Source: Porphyromonas gulae DSM 15663
GTDB lineage: Bacteria > Bacteroidota > Bacteroidia > Bacteroidales > Porphyromonadaceae
Length of the DNA: 64,000 nucleotides
NCBI RefSeq assembly: GCF_000378065.1
Contig: NZ_KB899150.1
Location: 9,437-73,436 of the forward strand
Direction of reading: 5' to 3'
The notes under the pieces are model-generated. The model saw nothing but the letters and a program-made list of their open reading frames with translations, ran no database searches and was not told the origin of the DNA. Below are positions 26,841 to 37,239 of this stretch, piece after piece (the first letter of the stretch is position 1; each line of letters opens with the position of its first letter). A program made the position numbers and the translations under genes.

Positions 26841-29000
26841 ATGAAAGTGTACAAGACAAATGAGGTGAAAAACATCTCCATTTTGGGTAGCTCCGGCGCC
26901 GGAAAAACCACCCTTGCAGAAGCGATGCTCTTCGAGGGTGGAGTGATAAAACGTAGAGGAAGCATAGATGCAGGCAATACGGTCTGCGACTATTTTCCCG
27001 TAGAGAAGGAGTATGGATATTCTGTATTCTCTACGGTTTTCTCTGTAGAGTGGCAGGATAAAAAGCTGAATTTCATCGACTGCCCGGGAGCGGACGACTT
27101 TATCGGCGGTACCGTCTCGGCTCTGAACGTCACGGACTGTGCCCTCGTAGTCGTGAATGCGCAGTATGGCGTGGAAGTAGGGCTTATCAATCAATTCCGT
27201 TATGTGGAGCAGTTGCACAAGCCCGCCATCTTCATCATCAACCAGTTGGATCAGGACAAGGCCGACTTCGACTCTGCTGTATCACAGCTTCGGGAGCGAT
27301 ATGGCTCCAAAATCGTGCCCGTACAGTATCCCGTAAATGCGGGAGCAGGGTTCAATGCCGTGGTCGATGTGCTGAAGATGAAAATGTATCGCTGGAAACC
27401 TGAAGGAGGTGTGCCCGAGGTGCTGGAGATTCCGGCCGAGGAGCAAGACAAAGCGAAAGAAATGCACCAGGCTCTGGTAGAGGCTGCGGCCGAAAACGAT
27501 GAAAGCCTGATGGAAAAATTCTTCGATCAGGGAAGTCTCTCTGAAGAGGAGATGCGCGATGGTATCCGTGCCGGTCTGATCTTGCAGGGTATGTACCCTG
27601 TGTTCTGCGTCAGTGCGGAGAAGGATATGTGCGTGCGCCGTACGCTGGAGTTCCTCGGCAACGTGGTTCCCGGTGTAAACAAGCTGCCGGCTCCTGTGGC
27701 AGTGAGCGGAGAGGAAGTGAAGCCCGATGCTTCGGCTCCCCTTTGCGTCCATTTCTTCAAGACAACGATAGAACCGCATATTGGTGAAGTATCATATTTC
27801 AAAGTAATGAGCGGTACCCTCACCGAGGGAGTAGACCTGCTCAATGCTGACCGAGGCTCCAAGGAGCGCATCAGTCAGATATTCGTGCCGGCCGGACAGC
27901 AACGCATCAAGGTGGATCAGATGTGTGCCGGCGATATAGGAGCTACCGTGAAGCTCAAAGAGGTACGCCGTGGCAATACGCTAAACGAAAAGGGCGTGGA
28001 GCATCGTTTCGATCTGGTCAAATTCCCCGAACCCAAGTACCGTCGTGCCATCAAGGCTGCCAACGAATCCGATACGGAAAAGATGAATGCAGCTCTGAAT
28101 GAGATGCGCGAAGAGGATCCGACATGGATCGTGGAGCAGAGCAAAGAGCTGCGTCAGACCATCGTCAGCGGACAGGGGGAATTCCACCTGCGTACGCTCA
28201 AATGGAGATTGGAACACAACGAAAAGATCGAGATAGAATATATAGAGCCTCGTATCCCCTATCGCGAGACCATTACGAAGGCTGCTCGTGCGGACTATCG
28301 TCACAAAAAGCAGTCGGGCGGTGCCGGCCAGTTCGGCGAGGTACACCTGATCGTGGAGCCGTACAGCGACGACAAACCGCTGCCTGAATCGTTCAAATTC
28401 GGCGGACAGGAATTCCGCATCACTCCGCGCGACACGCAGGTAGTGGAATTGGAATGGGGCGGTAAGCTTGTCTTCGTCAATAGCGTAGTGGGTGGTGCCA
28501 TCGATACACGCTTCATGCCTGCCATCCTGAAAGGTATCATGTCGCGCATGGAGCAGGGCCCGCTGACCGGTTCGTATGCCCGCGACGTTCGCGTAGTGGT
28601 CTACGATGGTAAGATGCACCCGGTGGACAGCAACGAAGTATCGTTTATGCTGGCCGGTCGGAATGCTTTCAGCACGGCTTTCAAAGAAGCCGGCCCGAAG
28701 ATTCTGGAGCCTGTCTATGATGTAGAAGTATCGGTTCCTGCCGATTATCTGGGTGATGTCATGAGCGATATGCAGGGACGTCGTGCCATCATCATGGGTA
28801 TGAACAGCCGCAAGGGGTATGAGCAGCTTTTGGCGAAAGTGCCTCTGAAAGAGCTTTCCAACTATTCCACTTCGCTCAGCTCCATCACCGGCGGACGTGC
28901 ATCCTTCACGATGAAGTTTGCCTCCTATGAATTGGTTCCTGCCGATGTACAGGAGCGTCTGCTGAAAGAATACGAAGAGCAGACCAAGGACGAAGCATAG
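26841..29000 (+). CDS. Elongation factor G-like GTPase (EF-G paralogue)
   Basis: From ATG 26841 the protein has 719 residues and starts at MKVYKTNEVKNISILG; the 68-residue extension from 26637 is not conserved-looking. G-domain motifs are GSSGAGKTTL (G1), DCPGADDF (G3, Pro-Gly-Ala-Asp in place of DTPGH) and NQLDQDKA (G4, NQxD in place of NKxD). Domains II-V follow, including IPYRETITKAARADYRHKKQSGG. The altered G3 and G4 motifs mark it as an EF-G-like paralogue rather than the main translocase. The likely role is in ribosome-associated GTPase function under special conditions, by family analogy. Confidence 0.88.
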   Translation: MKVYKTNEVKNISILGSSGAGKTTLAEAMLFEGGVIKRRGSIDAGNTVCDYFPVEKEYGYSVFSTVFSVEWQDKKLNFIDCPGADDFIGGTVSALNVTDCALVVVNAQYGVEVGLINQFRYVEQLHKPAIFIINQLDQDKADFDSAVSQLRERYGSKIVPVQYPVNAGAGFNAVVDVLKMKMYRWKPEGGVPEVLEIPAEEQDKAKEMHQALVEAAAENDESLMEKFFDQGSLSEEEMRDGIRAGLILQGMYPVFCVSAEKDMCVRRTLEFLGNVVPGVNKLPAPVAVSGEEVKPDASAPLCVHFFKTTIEPHIGEVSYFKVMSGTLTEGVDLLNADRGSKERISQIFVPAGQQRIKVDQMCAGDIGATVKLKEVRRGNTLNEKGVEHRFDLVKFPEPKYRRAIKAANESDTEKMNAALNEMREEDPTWIVEQSKELRQTIVSGQGEFHLRTLKWRLEHNEKIEIEYIEPRIPYRETITKAARADYRHKKQSGGAGQFGEVHLIVEPYSDDKPLPESFKFGGQEFRITPRDTQVVELEWGGKLVFVNSVVGGAIDTRFMPAILKGIMSRMEQGPLTGSYARDVRVVVYDGKMHPVDSNEVSFMLAGRNAFSTAFKEAGPKILEPVYDVEVSVPADYLGDVMSDMQGRRAIIMGMNSRKGYEQLLAKVPLKELSNYSTSLSSITGGRASFTMKFASYELVPADVQERLLKEYEEQTKDEA

Positions 29001-29033
29001 TCTCTGCACTTCGATCTATTACCAACTAAATCA

Positions 29034-29071
29034 AAGAGGCTGCGCCGACCATTGGCACAGCCTCTTTCTCA
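29034..29071 (+). terminator. Terminator between EF-G-like gene and ygiQ
   Basis: AAGAGGCTGCGCC at 29034-29046 pairs with GGCACAGCCTCTT at 29054-29066 with one mismatch and is followed by TCTC. It lies in the convergent gap and can serve both genes; the plus-strand tail is T-poor. Confidence 0.6.
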
Positions 29072-29189
29072 TGCAGTTTTTCTCCGACTGGATATTTGAG
29101 GATTGCTTTCGTTTCGTCTCTGCCTTTTACCACTCAAAAGCTCTTCGCCTTTCGTCAAGATTTTCCGGCTTTAGGAGCAATCTTTTTCG

Positions 29190-31094
29190 TTAAGAATGGC
29201 GTTTTTTGCTTTTGCCTTTGCGAGACTGCGCGGATGGAGATGTATGGCGATCGTTGCGAGAGGGAGTAGGGCGGTCGAATAGCTTGGCAATGAGATCCGG
29301 TCGTCCGATTCGGTGTAGCTCGCGACGGATCTTGTCGGCTTCTTCCCGTTTGTACCAAAAGAAAAACATGTGCTGGCGCATCTTTTCTTCTTTCTTGATG
29401 GCTGTATATACGGGCTGGAGCGTATAGGGATGGTAGCCGGTGTAGTACATTTCCGTCGCTAAGGTCATAGGTGTAGGAGTGAAGTCCTGTATCTGCTCCA
29501 GCTTGAAGTCGAGCTTTTTTGTCAGTATCGCCAGTTCGGCCATATCCTCTTCGGTGCAACCCGGGTGGCTGGATATAAAATAGGGGATGAGTTGCTGACG
29601 CAGCCCGTGCGCTTCGTTGATATGTTGGAAACGTTTGGTGAATTCGGCAAACTGCCGGAAAGGGGGCTTGCGCATCAGGTTGAGGACGCGATCCGAGCTG
29701 TGTTCGGGAGCTACTTTCAGGCGTCCCGATACATGCTTTACGATGAGGTCTTCCGTATATTCGTCCGCAGCTTTCTTCAGAGCCTTGTCTTTATAATCAT
29801 GAAGGAGGAGATCCATTCTTACACCACTGCCGATAAAGCTCTTCTTGATCTTGGGATTCTTATCGATCCTTCTCAATAAATCCAGTAGAGGACGGTGATC
29901 GGCATTCAGATTGGGGCATACATCCGGATGAATGCAGCTCGGCTTTTTGCAGCGTTTGCAGATCGAGAGGTCATAGCCCTGCATCTTGTACATATTGGCC
30001 GAAGGGCCTCCGACATCGCTCAGATACCCCTTGAAATCCTCCATTTCAGTGATCTCTTTCACTTCGCGGAGTACGGATGCTTCGCTGCGCGAGGCTATAA
30101 ATTTTCCTTGATGGGCCGAAATGGTACAGAAAGCACAACCACCGAAACAGCCACGATGAACATTGACCGAGTGCTTGATCATCTCATAGGCCGAAATAAT
30201 CTTCCCCTTATAACGGGGATGAGGCAGGCGCGTGTAGGGTAGGTCGAATGACTGATCTATTTGTGCCGTACTCATGGGAGGGAAAGGGGGATTGACCACG
30301 ATGGTAGAACCTCCGACGGCCTGAAGTATGCGGTCTGCTTCGTAGCGATTGCTCTGTATCTCTATCTCCCGGAAGTTTTGTGCCTGCTTGCGTTTGTCCG
30401 ACAAACATTCTTCATGGGAGAAGAGGTGCCGATCGTTTTCGCAGGGCGCAGGTGTCTTTCCTTTCGGGACAAGATAGGCTATCTGCCGAATGTTCTTCAA
30501 ACTATCGAACGGTTCGCCGGCTATCAATCGCTGTGCTATCTCGTGCAAAGGAAGTTCTCCCATGCCGTAGATCAGGAGGTCGGCTCCTGATTGGTAGAGT
30601 ATACCGGGGAGCAATTTGTCCTGCCAATAGTCGTAATGCGTCAGCCGGCGGAGGGAAGCCTCGATCCCTCCGACAATGACCGGTACATCCGGAAATAGCT
30701 CTTTCAGGATGCGAGTGTAAACGATGGTCGGGTAGTCGGGGCGCATATCCGAACGTCTGTCCGGTGTGTAAGCGTCTTCGCTGCGGAGACGGCGATTGGC
30801 TGTGTATTTATTCACCATCGAATCCATCGCTCCGGCCGAAACTCCGAAAAACAAGCGAGGACGCCCCAGTTTGCGGAAGTCCCGGAGATCGTCGCGCCAG
30901 TTCGGTTGGGGAACGATAGCCACACGAAGGCCTTCGGCTTCTAAAATCCTTCCGACTACGGCAGCACCGAAGGACGGGTGATCCACATAGGCATCTCCGC
31001 TAAAGAGAATGACATCTGCTTCATCCCATCCTCTGGCCTCCATTTCTTTTTTGGAGGTGGGCAACCAATCTGTCAGGGTATGATGCTTTGCCAT
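29190..31094 (-). CDS. YgiQ-family radical SAM protein
   Basis: A 634-residue UPF0313/YgiQ protein. The N-terminal domain (about 1-290) resembles B12-binding-type folds with [20 protein letters not shown]. The radical SAM core starts at [18 protein letters not shown] (CxxxCxxC), and further landmarks are [19 protein letters not shown] and [14 protein letters not shown]-terminal basic tail ends in KGKSKKRHS. The exact reaction is not established. The gene start overlaps ispE by 22 bases, so the two are coupled. Confidence 0.93.
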   Translation of the reverse strand: MAKHHTLTDWLPTSKKEMEARGWDEADVILFSGDAYVDHPSFGAAVVGRILEAEGLRVAIVPQPNWRDDLRDFRKLGRPRLFFGVSAGAMDSMVNKYTANRRLRSEDAYTPDRRSDMRPDYPTIVYTRILKELFPDVPVIVGGIEASLRRLTHYDYWQDKLLPGILYQSGADLLIYGMGELPLHEIAQRLIAGEPFDSLKNIRQIAYLVPKGKTPAPCENDRHLFSHEECLSDKRKQAQNFREIEIQSNRYEADRILQAVGGSTIVVNPPFPPMSTAQIDQSFDLPYTRLPHPRYKGKIISAYEMIKHSVNVHRGCFGGCAFCTISAHQGKFIASRSEASVLREVKEITEMEDFKGYLSDVGGPSANMYKMQGYDLSICKRCKKPSCIHPDVCPNLNADHRPLLDLLRRIDKNPKIKKSFIGSGVRMDLLLHDYKDKALKKAADEYTEDLIVKHVSGRLKVAPEHSSDRVLNLMRKPPFRQFAEFTKRFQHINEAHGLRQQLIPYFISSHPGCTEEDMAELAILTKKLDFKLEQIQDFTPTPMTLATEMYYTGYHPYTLQPVYTAIKKEEKMRQHMFFFWYKREEADKIRRELHRIGRPDLIAKLFDRPTPSRNDRHTSPSAQSRKGKSKKRHS

Positions 31095-31897
31095 TGGAAG
31101 CAGTCGGTGATAGCAGCCTTATCGAGCTGAGGCTTTTCCCGGAAAAGACCGAACAGTGCTGATCCGGAACCGGACATAGCAGCATACAAAGCCCCCGATC
31201 GATAGAGCATTTCTTTTAGTTCGGCAAGTCGAGGATGTGCAGGGAAAAGGCTTTCTTCGAAATCATTCACCAATTTTCCTCTCCATTCCTCTACGGGCAT
31301 GTGAACAATCTCATCCGGCATTGTCTCTCGTTTACCTACATGCTTGAGCCCTTTGTATGCAGCTGCTGTGCTGATATGGATGGGTGGTTTTACTATAGCG
31401 ATATGGAGACCGGACAGAGAGAAACCGGGCAGTGGCGTAAAGACTTGGCCGAGGTCAGTGGCCAATACCGGTCGATTTCCTATGAAAAAAGGACAATCGG
31501 CACCGATCGTCAGTGCTATTGCCGCCAATTCTTCGTCATCGATCGGCAGAGAGAAATAGTCCCTCACGAGCTTGAGCATGAAAGACGCATCCGAAGAGCC
31601 TCCTCCCAAGCCCGCTCCTGATGGAATGTGCTTGATAAGCTCGATAGTCAGTGGGGGAAAATCGAATTTTTGGCGAAGAGCCATGACCGCTTTCATGACC
31701 AAATTGTCCTCCGCTACGGCGTCGATAGGAACGCCATGGACGGAAAGACAGTCGCAAGTATCCTCTCGCGCTTCGATCTCTAAGGCATCGATCAGCGGGA
31801 TCGGATAGAAGACTGTCTCGATATTGTGGTACCCGTCCGCTCGCTTGGCTACAACCTGCAAGCCGAGGTTGATTTTGGCATTGGGAAAAACGATCAT
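31073..31897 (-). CDS. ispE: 4-diphosphocytidyl-2-C-methyl-D-erythritol kinase
   Basis: IspE phosphorylates CDP-methylerythritol in the non-mevalonate (MEP) route to isoprenoids. The 274-residue GHMP kinase has [21 protein letters not shown] at its start, the ATP loop [15 protein letters not shown] (about 90-104) and the C-terminal GHMP motif [14 protein letters not shown]. IspG, a later enzyme of the same pathway, is at 47 kb. It is the upstream gene of the ispE-ygiQ pair. Confidence 0.96.
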   Translation of the reverse strand: MIVFPNAKINLGLQVVAKRADGYHNIETVFYPIPLIDALEIEAREDTCDCLSVHGVPIDAVAEDNLVMKAVMALRQKFDFPPLTIELIKHIPSGAGLGGGSSDASFMLKLVRDYFSLPIDDEELAAIALTIGADCPFFIGNRPVLATDLGQVFTPLPGFSLSGLHIAIVKPPIHISTAAAYKGLKHVGKRETMPDEIVHMPVEEWRGKLVNDFEESLFPAHPRLAELKEMLYRSGALYAAMSGSGSALFGLFREKPQLDKAAITDCFQWQSIIP

Positions 31898-31925
31898 GGC
31901 TCGACTATTTGAAATCGATTATTCG

Positions 31926-33227
31926 TCATGCAAAGGCATAGCGCAGGATGAAAAGAACAGTCAGGATGTAAAGTGGGAGGGATATGCTACGGTATTGTCC
32001 GGACAAGAGTTTGACAAAGACGAATGCCAGCATTCCCAAGGCCATTCCTTCAGCGATAGAGTAGGTGAGTACCATTGTCAGCAGCGTGATGAAGACAGGG
32101 AAAGTCTCGGACAGGTCGGACAAGTCGATCATCGAAATGGATCCGAGCATAAATACTCCTACCATCACAAGAGCACCGGTCGTCGCTGCACCCGGGACAA
32201 GGAGAAACAGGGGCGACAGAAAAAGTGCCAACAGGAAAAGGCTACCCGTAACTAATGCCGTCAAACCCGTCCGCCCTCCTTCGGCAATGCCCGATCCGCT
32301 CTCCACATAGGTAGTTACCGTGGAGGTGCCTAATATGGCACCGAGGCTTGTACCGATGGCATCGGCCATCATGGCCTGCTTGATATTCTTGACATTGCCT
32401 TTTTCGTCCATCATTTCGGTCTTGGCAGCTGCTCCGATCAGTGTGCCAATCGTATTGAAAATATCCATGAATACGAGAGCGAATATCGTCATAGCCATAT
32501 CGAACGAAAGGAGAGGGGCGAAATCCATTTGCAGGAAAGTGGGGCTCAGGCTCTGCGGAGAGGAGATAGGGGCAAATCCTTCGGGAATGGCCGTCACTCC
32601 CAACGGAATACCGACGATCGTACAAATGGCGATACTGTAGAACAAAGCTCCTCGCACCTTACGAACGACCAGAGCTGCGCTGAGGATGATACCGAGGATG
32701 GCCAGCAGGAATATCGGAGTGAAAGCTCCGAGAGCGACCAGTGTAGCCGGGTGGGCTACGATAATGCCAGCGTTCTTCAGTCCGATGAAAGCGATAAACA
32801 TGCCAATACCGGCGGAGATGGCATAGCGCAGATTATAGGGAATACAATTGACGATCTTCTCGCGTATATTGAATGCCGTCAGCAGGATGAAGACGATCCC
32901 CTCCACAAAGACGGCGGCCAGTGCAGTCTGCCAAGAATAGCCCATGCCTTGAACCAAAGTGAAAGCGAAGAACGCGTTGATCCCCATGCTCGGAGCTTGA
33001 GCGAAGGGCAGCTTGGCCAAGAACGCAATCAGCAGCGTAGCCACAGCCGAAGAAAGTGCCGTGGCTGTGAATACGGCACCTTTGTCCATCCCGGCTGCGG
33101 CAAGAATATCGGGGTTCACTGCCAAGATGTAGCTCATGGTCAGGAAAGTGGTCACCCCTGCAATAAACTCCGTTCGGACGGAGTGTTTCTCGGGATTGAA
33201 CCCGAGAATGGATTGCCATGTTTTCAT
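31926..33227 (-). CDS. NCS2-family purine permease (AzgA/PbuG type)
   Basis: The 433-residue inner-membrane protein has about 12-14 membrane segments. Family landmarks are GVTTFLTMSYILAVNPDIL in the first helix, FAQAPSMGINAFFAF (substrate region), and TVTTYVESGSGIAEGGRTGLT. These match the AzgA branch of NCS2, which imports guanine, hypoxanthine or adenine with protons. It is followed 29 bases later by ispE and preceded by the DUF5020-type outer-membrane protein gene, which would be consistent with a nucleobase or nucleoside uptake pair. Confidence 0.9.
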   Translation of the reverse strand: MKTWQSILGFNPEKHSVRTEFIAGVTTFLTMSYILAVNPDILAAAGMDKGAVFTATALSSAVATLLIAFLAKLPFAQAPSMGINAFFAFTLVQGMGYSWQTALAAVFVEGIVFILLTAFNIREKIVNCIPYNLRYAISAGIGMFIAFIGLKNAGIIVAHPATLVALGAFTPIFLLAILGIILSAALVVRKVRGALFYSIAICTIVGIPLGVTAIPEGFAPISSPQSLSPTFLQMDFAPLLSFDMAMTIFALVFMDIFNTIGTLIGAAAKTEMMDEKGNVKNIKQAMMADAIGTSLGAILGTSTVTTYVESGSGIAEGGRTGLTALVTGSLFLLALFLSPLFLLVPGAATTGALVMVGVFMLGSISMIDLSDLSETFPVFITLLTMVLTYSIAEGMALGMLAFVFVKLLSGQYRSISLPLYILTVLFILRYAFA

Positions 33228-33247
33228 CTTTTACTGAAGTGTTCCGT

Positions 33248-33970
33248 TCAGTTGAAAGTCCATTTCACGGCAAGGGTAGGGATGCAGGTGAATTTGTCCA
33301 TGCGAGCGAAATTCCTGCTGATTTCCATCTCTGTTCCTATGCTGAGGTTGAAATCCTTGTCGATGCCTTTGATGCGATTGAGGTTGAGCCAGAACTGCGG
33401 TTCGGACAGGAATACGAACTTATCTCCTTCTTTGAGGACAGGGCCTCCGATCAGTTCCCTTTGGGGGAAGCCCCAGAGATCGAGGAAGCCGTTGAAGGTA
33501 AGCAGACCATCCAGAAAGTGCATATACCAAGTGCCGGTGATCTGATAGGTATGGAAGTCGTGCGCACCCAGATGCTTGTACATGGGTGTGATCGTAAATC
33601 CACGTGTAAAGGAGGGATTGTTGTAAGTGTAGGTGGCACCGATCAGTGCATCGTGTCCGAAAGTAAAGCTTGAGGAGAGGCCTCCGTTATACTCCAAATG
33701 AATGGAGACGGGAGCTTGCCAAAACTTCAGTTCGCGCGAAATCTCCCAATAGGCCGACTGGATACCCTTGCCCGTGTAATCCATGTCGATGAAGAAGAAG
33801 GTGCTTCCCCATTTGTCGGGTGTGAAGTTTTCCACTGTGGTAGTCAGTTTAGGACGTCCATCCAGTTCGTCGTAGATGGAATGACCGAAATCGTAGTGCA
33901 ACTGTACGTTTTGCGCGTTGGCACACAGGCCGAGGAGCAAGGCAGCTCCGGAAAGAATAGCTTTTTTCAT
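33248..33970 (-). CDS. Outer-membrane beta-barrel protein, DUF5020/Tsx-like
   Basis: From ATG 33970 the protein has 240 residues with a signal peptide, MKKAILSGAALLLGLCANAQ; a start at 34021 would precede the promoter element at 34000-34007. The mature part alternates beta strands, with YDFGHSIY, FFIDMDYTG and YTYNNPSFTRGFTITPMYKHLG, ending in aromatic PTLAVKWTFN. This fits DUF5020 proteins that resemble the Tsx nucleoside channel. It lies 20 bases upstream of the purine permease on the same strand, which supports a nucleoside or nucleobase uptake role by inference. Confidence 0.82.
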   Translation of the reverse strand: MKKAILSGAALLLGLCANAQNVQLHYDFGHSIYDELDGRPKLTTTVENFTPDKWGSTFFFIDMDYTGKGIQSAYWEISRELKFWQAPVSIHLEYNGGLSSSFTFGHDALIGATYTYNNPSFTRGFTITPMYKHLGAHDFHTYQITGTWYMHFLDGLLTFNGFLDLWGFPQRELIGGPVLKEGDKFVFLSEPQFWLNLNRIKGIDKDFNLSIGTEMEISRNFARMDKFTCIPTLAVKWTFN

Positions 33971-33999
33971 TATTAGTGGATTATGAATGAGATGATTTG

Positions 34000-34007
34000 C
34001 AAAAGTA
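34000..34007 (-). promoter_or_regulatory. -7 element of the DUF5020-type gene
   Basis: The minus strand reads TACTTTTG, an exact TAnnTTTG match 30 bases before ATG 33970. It supports the shorter start and an operon with the permease. Confidence 0.45.
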
Positions 34008-34084
34008 GGCAATATGCCCAAACGAAAAGACGGGTTGAGCCACTCCGGGAAAAGACTTCCCGGAGAGAAGAAGATGGTGTCGGA

Positions 34085-36817
34085 TCATCGGCGGAATAAG
34101 AATTGGTCCAATTCGCGAAACCAGAGGATCAGACTCGTCGCGAGGATGATGAGAATCCAGTCCATCGGAGCAAGGGGCACTACGCGGAACATGCCTCCGC
34201 CAAAAGTCGTGATGATGATTTGTCCTATAAGAATCAGCAGGGCGATGAGAACGAAGTTGCGACATTTCCACAGTCGGTGCAGGGCACTCCGTCCTGTCAT
34301 AAATGCTTTGGCGTTGAACATATTCCAGAACTGGAGGAAAACGAATATGGAGAAGAATGCACTCAGCTCGAAGTCGGAAAGGGCATTCTCCACAGACCGG
34401 AAGTCGAAGAGGGCAGCAGCCCACGCACCGAGATGGAAGTCCGGCATGCTATTGAGTTCGGCATGTTTGAAGTATTGGATCAGGCTGAATAGCAGCAGGA
34501 CGAATCCTCCGCCAAGTCCGAATATTCGTCGAGCCATTGGCGGGTTGATAATGGCATCATCCTGCCGGCGGGGTTGCTCCTTCATCACCCCCTTGTCGGG
34601 AGGGAGCGAAGCCAAGGCCAAGGCGGCGAAAGTATCCATGATGAGATTGACCCACAGCATTTGCGTCACGGTAAGGGGCGACTCCGTGCCCAGAAATGCA
34701 CCGATCAGAACGATGATACAGGCCACTACGTTGATGGTCATCTGAAAGAGGATGAAACGGCGGATATTCCGGTAGAGCGATCGTCCCCACATAACGGCCT
34801 TGGCGATGCTGCTGAAGGAATTGTCCAGAATGGTAATGTCGCTTGCCTCTTTGGCTACGGCAGTGCCATCGCCCATCGAGAGACCCACCTGTGCGCGGTT
34901 GAGTGCAGGAGCATCGTTCGTACCGTCGCCCGTCACGGCCACCACTTCGCCGGCTTCCTGTAGCAGGCGTACGAGCCTCTCCTTATCCATCGGACGGGCG
35001 CGGGACATGACGCGCAGTTCGCCTATCCGGGGGCGTAGTTCCTCGTCGGTGAGGGCTGCGAAATCCGAACCGGTGATCATATTCCGCTCCGTACAGCTTT
35101 CGTCCCACAGTCCTATTTGGCGACCGATCTCCCGGGCGGTACCCGGTGTGTCGCCCGTTACTATTTTCACCTGAATGCCGGCCTTCATACAGTCGCTGAT
35201 CGCTTCGGGAACGTCGGAGCGAATGGGATCGGCTATGCCGACTATACCCATGAAGCAGAGGTCATGCACGTGGAGACGCCCATTGGCAAATACCTGCTCC
35301 TCGTCGGAGGACAGCTCCTTGTATGCAAATCCGATCGTACGCATCGCCTTGCTCTGATATTCGGCGAGTTTTCGGGCATAGGAGTCGGCTTTTTCTCCAT
35401 CGGGCAAGGAGCAGAAGCCGAGCACGATCTCCGGTGCGCCTTTGACCCAGAGCACGGGCTTGCCGAGGGAAGCCGATCGGACTACCGTGGCCATGTATTT
35501 GCGTTCGGTAGAGAAGGTCAGTTGCAGGAGCACGGGGCAGGCCTCGCGAACGGTCAGATAGTTTATTCCCTTCTCTCGGAGCCATAGTAGCAAGGCTCCT
35601 TCGGTGGGGTTGCCGAGGGGACGTATCGCCTTTTCGTCCGAGCAGTCCAGATAGGCTGTGGAGTTGGCGGCCATGGCTTCGGCCAAGAGCGAAGAGTCGG
35701 CCTCATGCTCCGGATCGAAGTATGTGTCTGCCACGGTCATGCGGTTCTGCGTCAGGGTTCCCGTCTTGTCCGTGCAGATGACGGTAGCAGCCCCCATGGT
35801 CTCGCAGGCATGCATCTTTCGTACCAGATTGTTGGTCTTCATCATACTGCGCATGCTGTAGGCCAGACTCAGCGTCACGCTCATGGGCAATCCTTCGGGA
35901 ACGGCTACGACGATGACCGTGACGGCTATCATGATCTTATTGAGGAAGAAGGAGAGGGCATGCGCCCAGTCGAAGGGGCTGAATCCGCCGTTGGCAGCGT
36001 ACATGACGATGCTGCCGATGAGCACCAAGGCTGCTATGCTGTAGCTGACCTTCGTGATCAGGCCGGCCAAATGGTCGAGCTGTCTGTTCAGAGGCGTCTG
36101 TACGCTGTCGTCCAGTTGGGCACCCTCGAACACCCGTCCGTATTCTGTGGAGTCGCCCACCTTTTCCACCCTGAAAGTGCAGTGGCCGTCCAGAATGGTC
36201 GTGCCTCGGCAGATGTAATCGGAGGGGTAGGTGGCTTCCGTGTCGAAGTCCTGCCGGTCGGTGGTTTTGTTTACGACGGGTTCGCCCGTCAGGCTGGATT
36301 CGTCGATCTGTAGGGAGATGGCTTCGATGAGTTGCCCATCGGCCGGGATTTGCTCTCCCGTTTCCAGAACGACCAGATCGCCTACGACGATTTCTTTTTT
36401 GAGCACCTGACAGATCATGCCGTTGCGATATACCTTATATAATATGTCTTCATTGACCTGATTCAGGATCTCGAACTCTTTTTCGGATTTCATCTCGAAG
36501 AAAAAGGCAACTCCCGTGGCCAATACGACGGCGAGCAACACCCCTGCCGGCTCCAAAAAGACGGAGACGCCCTCTCCGCCCGTGAAGTAGTGGTAACAAG
36601 CCACGGCAAACGAAAGCACCATGGCCACGAGCAGGATGATGATGATGGGATCTTTGAACTTCTCGAAAAACTTGCTCCAGAGCGATTCGCGCTCGGGGGG
36701 AGTCAGTTCGTTCGTGCCGTGGGTGGCTCGGCTGTGTAAGACTTCGGCATCGGACAGTCCCTGATGCGAGGAGGAAGAGAGGGTGGCCTTGTGGGTTTCC
36801 TCGGTGGGCATATTCAT
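34085..36817 (-). CDS. Calcium-translocating P-type ATPase (PMCA-like)
   Basis: A 910-residue P-type (P2) ATPase. Cation ATPase N domain, then TM1-2, actuator loop SSLTGEPVV, the TM4 ion-site PEGLP, phosphorylation motif CTDKTGTLTQNR, nucleotide-binding KGAPEIVLG, and hinge TGDGTNDAPALNRAQVG. The C-terminal part has six more helices, including WVNLIMDTFAALALA. These features match the Ca2+-ATPase branch that exports calcium at the cost of ATP. It is monocistronic, with a promoter element at 36883-36890. Confidence 0.94.
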   Translation of the reverse strand: MNMPTEETHKATLSSSSHQGLSDAEVLHSRATHGTNELTPPERESLWSKFFEKFKDPIIIILLVAMVLSFAVACYHYFTGGEGVSVFLEPAGVLLAVVLATGVAFFFEMKSEKEFEILNQVNEDILYKVYRNGMICQVLKKEIVVGDLVVLETGEQIPADGQLIEAISLQIDESSLTGEPVVNKTTDRQDFDTEATYPSDYICRGTTILDGHCTFRVEKVGDSTEYGRVFEGAQLDDSVQTPLNRQLDHLAGLITKVSYSIAALVLIGSIVMYAANGGFSPFDWAHALSFFLNKIMIAVTVIVVAVPEGLPMSVTLSLAYSMRSMMKTNNLVRKMHACETMGAATVICTDKTGTLTQNRMTVADTYFDPEHEADSSLLAEAMAANSTAYLDCSDEKAIRPLGNPTEGALLLWLREKGINYLTVREACPVLLQLTFSTERKYMATVVRSASLGKPVLWVKGAPEIVLGFCSLPDGEKADSYARKLAEYQSKAMRTIGFAYKELSSDEEQVFANGRLHVHDLCFMGIVGIADPIRSDVPEAISDCMKAGIQVKIVTGDTPGTAREIGRQIGLWDESCTERNMITGSDFAALTDEELRPRIGELRVMSRARPMDKERLVRLLQEAGEVVAVTGDGTNDAPALNRAQVGLSMGDGTAVAKEASDITILDNSFSSIAKAVMWGRSLYRNIRRFILFQMTINVVACIIVLIGAFLGTESPLTVTQMLWVNLIMDTFAALALASLPPDKGVMKEQPRRQDDAIINPPMARRIFGLGGGFVLLLFSLIQYFKHAELNSMPDFHLGAWAAALFDFRSVENALSDFELSAFFSIFVFLQFWNMFNAKAFMTGRSALHRLWKCRNFVLIALLILIGQIIITTFGGGMFRVVPLAPMDWILIILATSLILWFRELDQFLFRR

Positions 36818-36882
36818 AGGTGTTGTGTAAAAAGTTTTTCTTGACTCGTATGACGCGAAACGCAGAGTGCGATAATCGGAGA

Positions 36883-36890
36883 CAAATGTA
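36883..36890 (-). promoter_or_regulatory. -7 element of the Ca-ATPase gene
   Basis: The minus strand reads TACATTTG, an exact TAnnTTTG match about 66 bases before the start codon. No clear -33 element is present. Confidence 0.4.
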
Positions 36891-37075
36891 CTTTTTCTTT
36901 AGCACGATTGCTTGCGTTTGCGGACGATGGCCGAGCGGAACCGTAGGATCAGGAACCGACCTCCGGGAGCTTTCATTCGGATTTTCACTCCCGATCGCAA
37001 ATGAAAATGGTTGTTTGTCGAGTGGGGAAAGGGCTGTTCGGCGGGAAATCTGCATCTCGTCACCGGAAAACCCCG

Positions 37076-37239
37076 CCGCAACTTGCGGGAAGCCTTTTTG
37101 GCACGACAATGTCGTCCCGCAAGTTGCGGCAAGCTTTTTTGGTGCAACGATGTCGCCCCGCAAGTTGCGGCAAGCTATTTCGGTGCGAATTTGTCATCCC
37201 GCAACTTGCGGGGGCGAATTTCGTGTCCGAAATGCAGAT
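37076..37239. repeat. 41-bp imperfect tandem repeat array, four units
   Basis: Units begin at 37076, 37117, 37158 and 37199, exactly 41 bases apart. Each opens with the palindrome CCGCAA(C/G)TTGCGG, followed by a variable T-rich middle and a CGA-type tail; the fourth diverges in its second half. The palindromes could form hairpins. There are no spacers, so it is not a CRISPR. Confidence 0.85.

Noticed and set aside
27981-29009. 342-codon minus-strand ORF opposite the EF-G-like gene
   Set aside because: Antisense shadow of a strongly conserved GTPase.
32529-33545. 338-codon plus-strand ORF opposite the purine permease
   Set aside because: Antisense shadow with low-complexity, Asp/Gln/Ser-rich translation.
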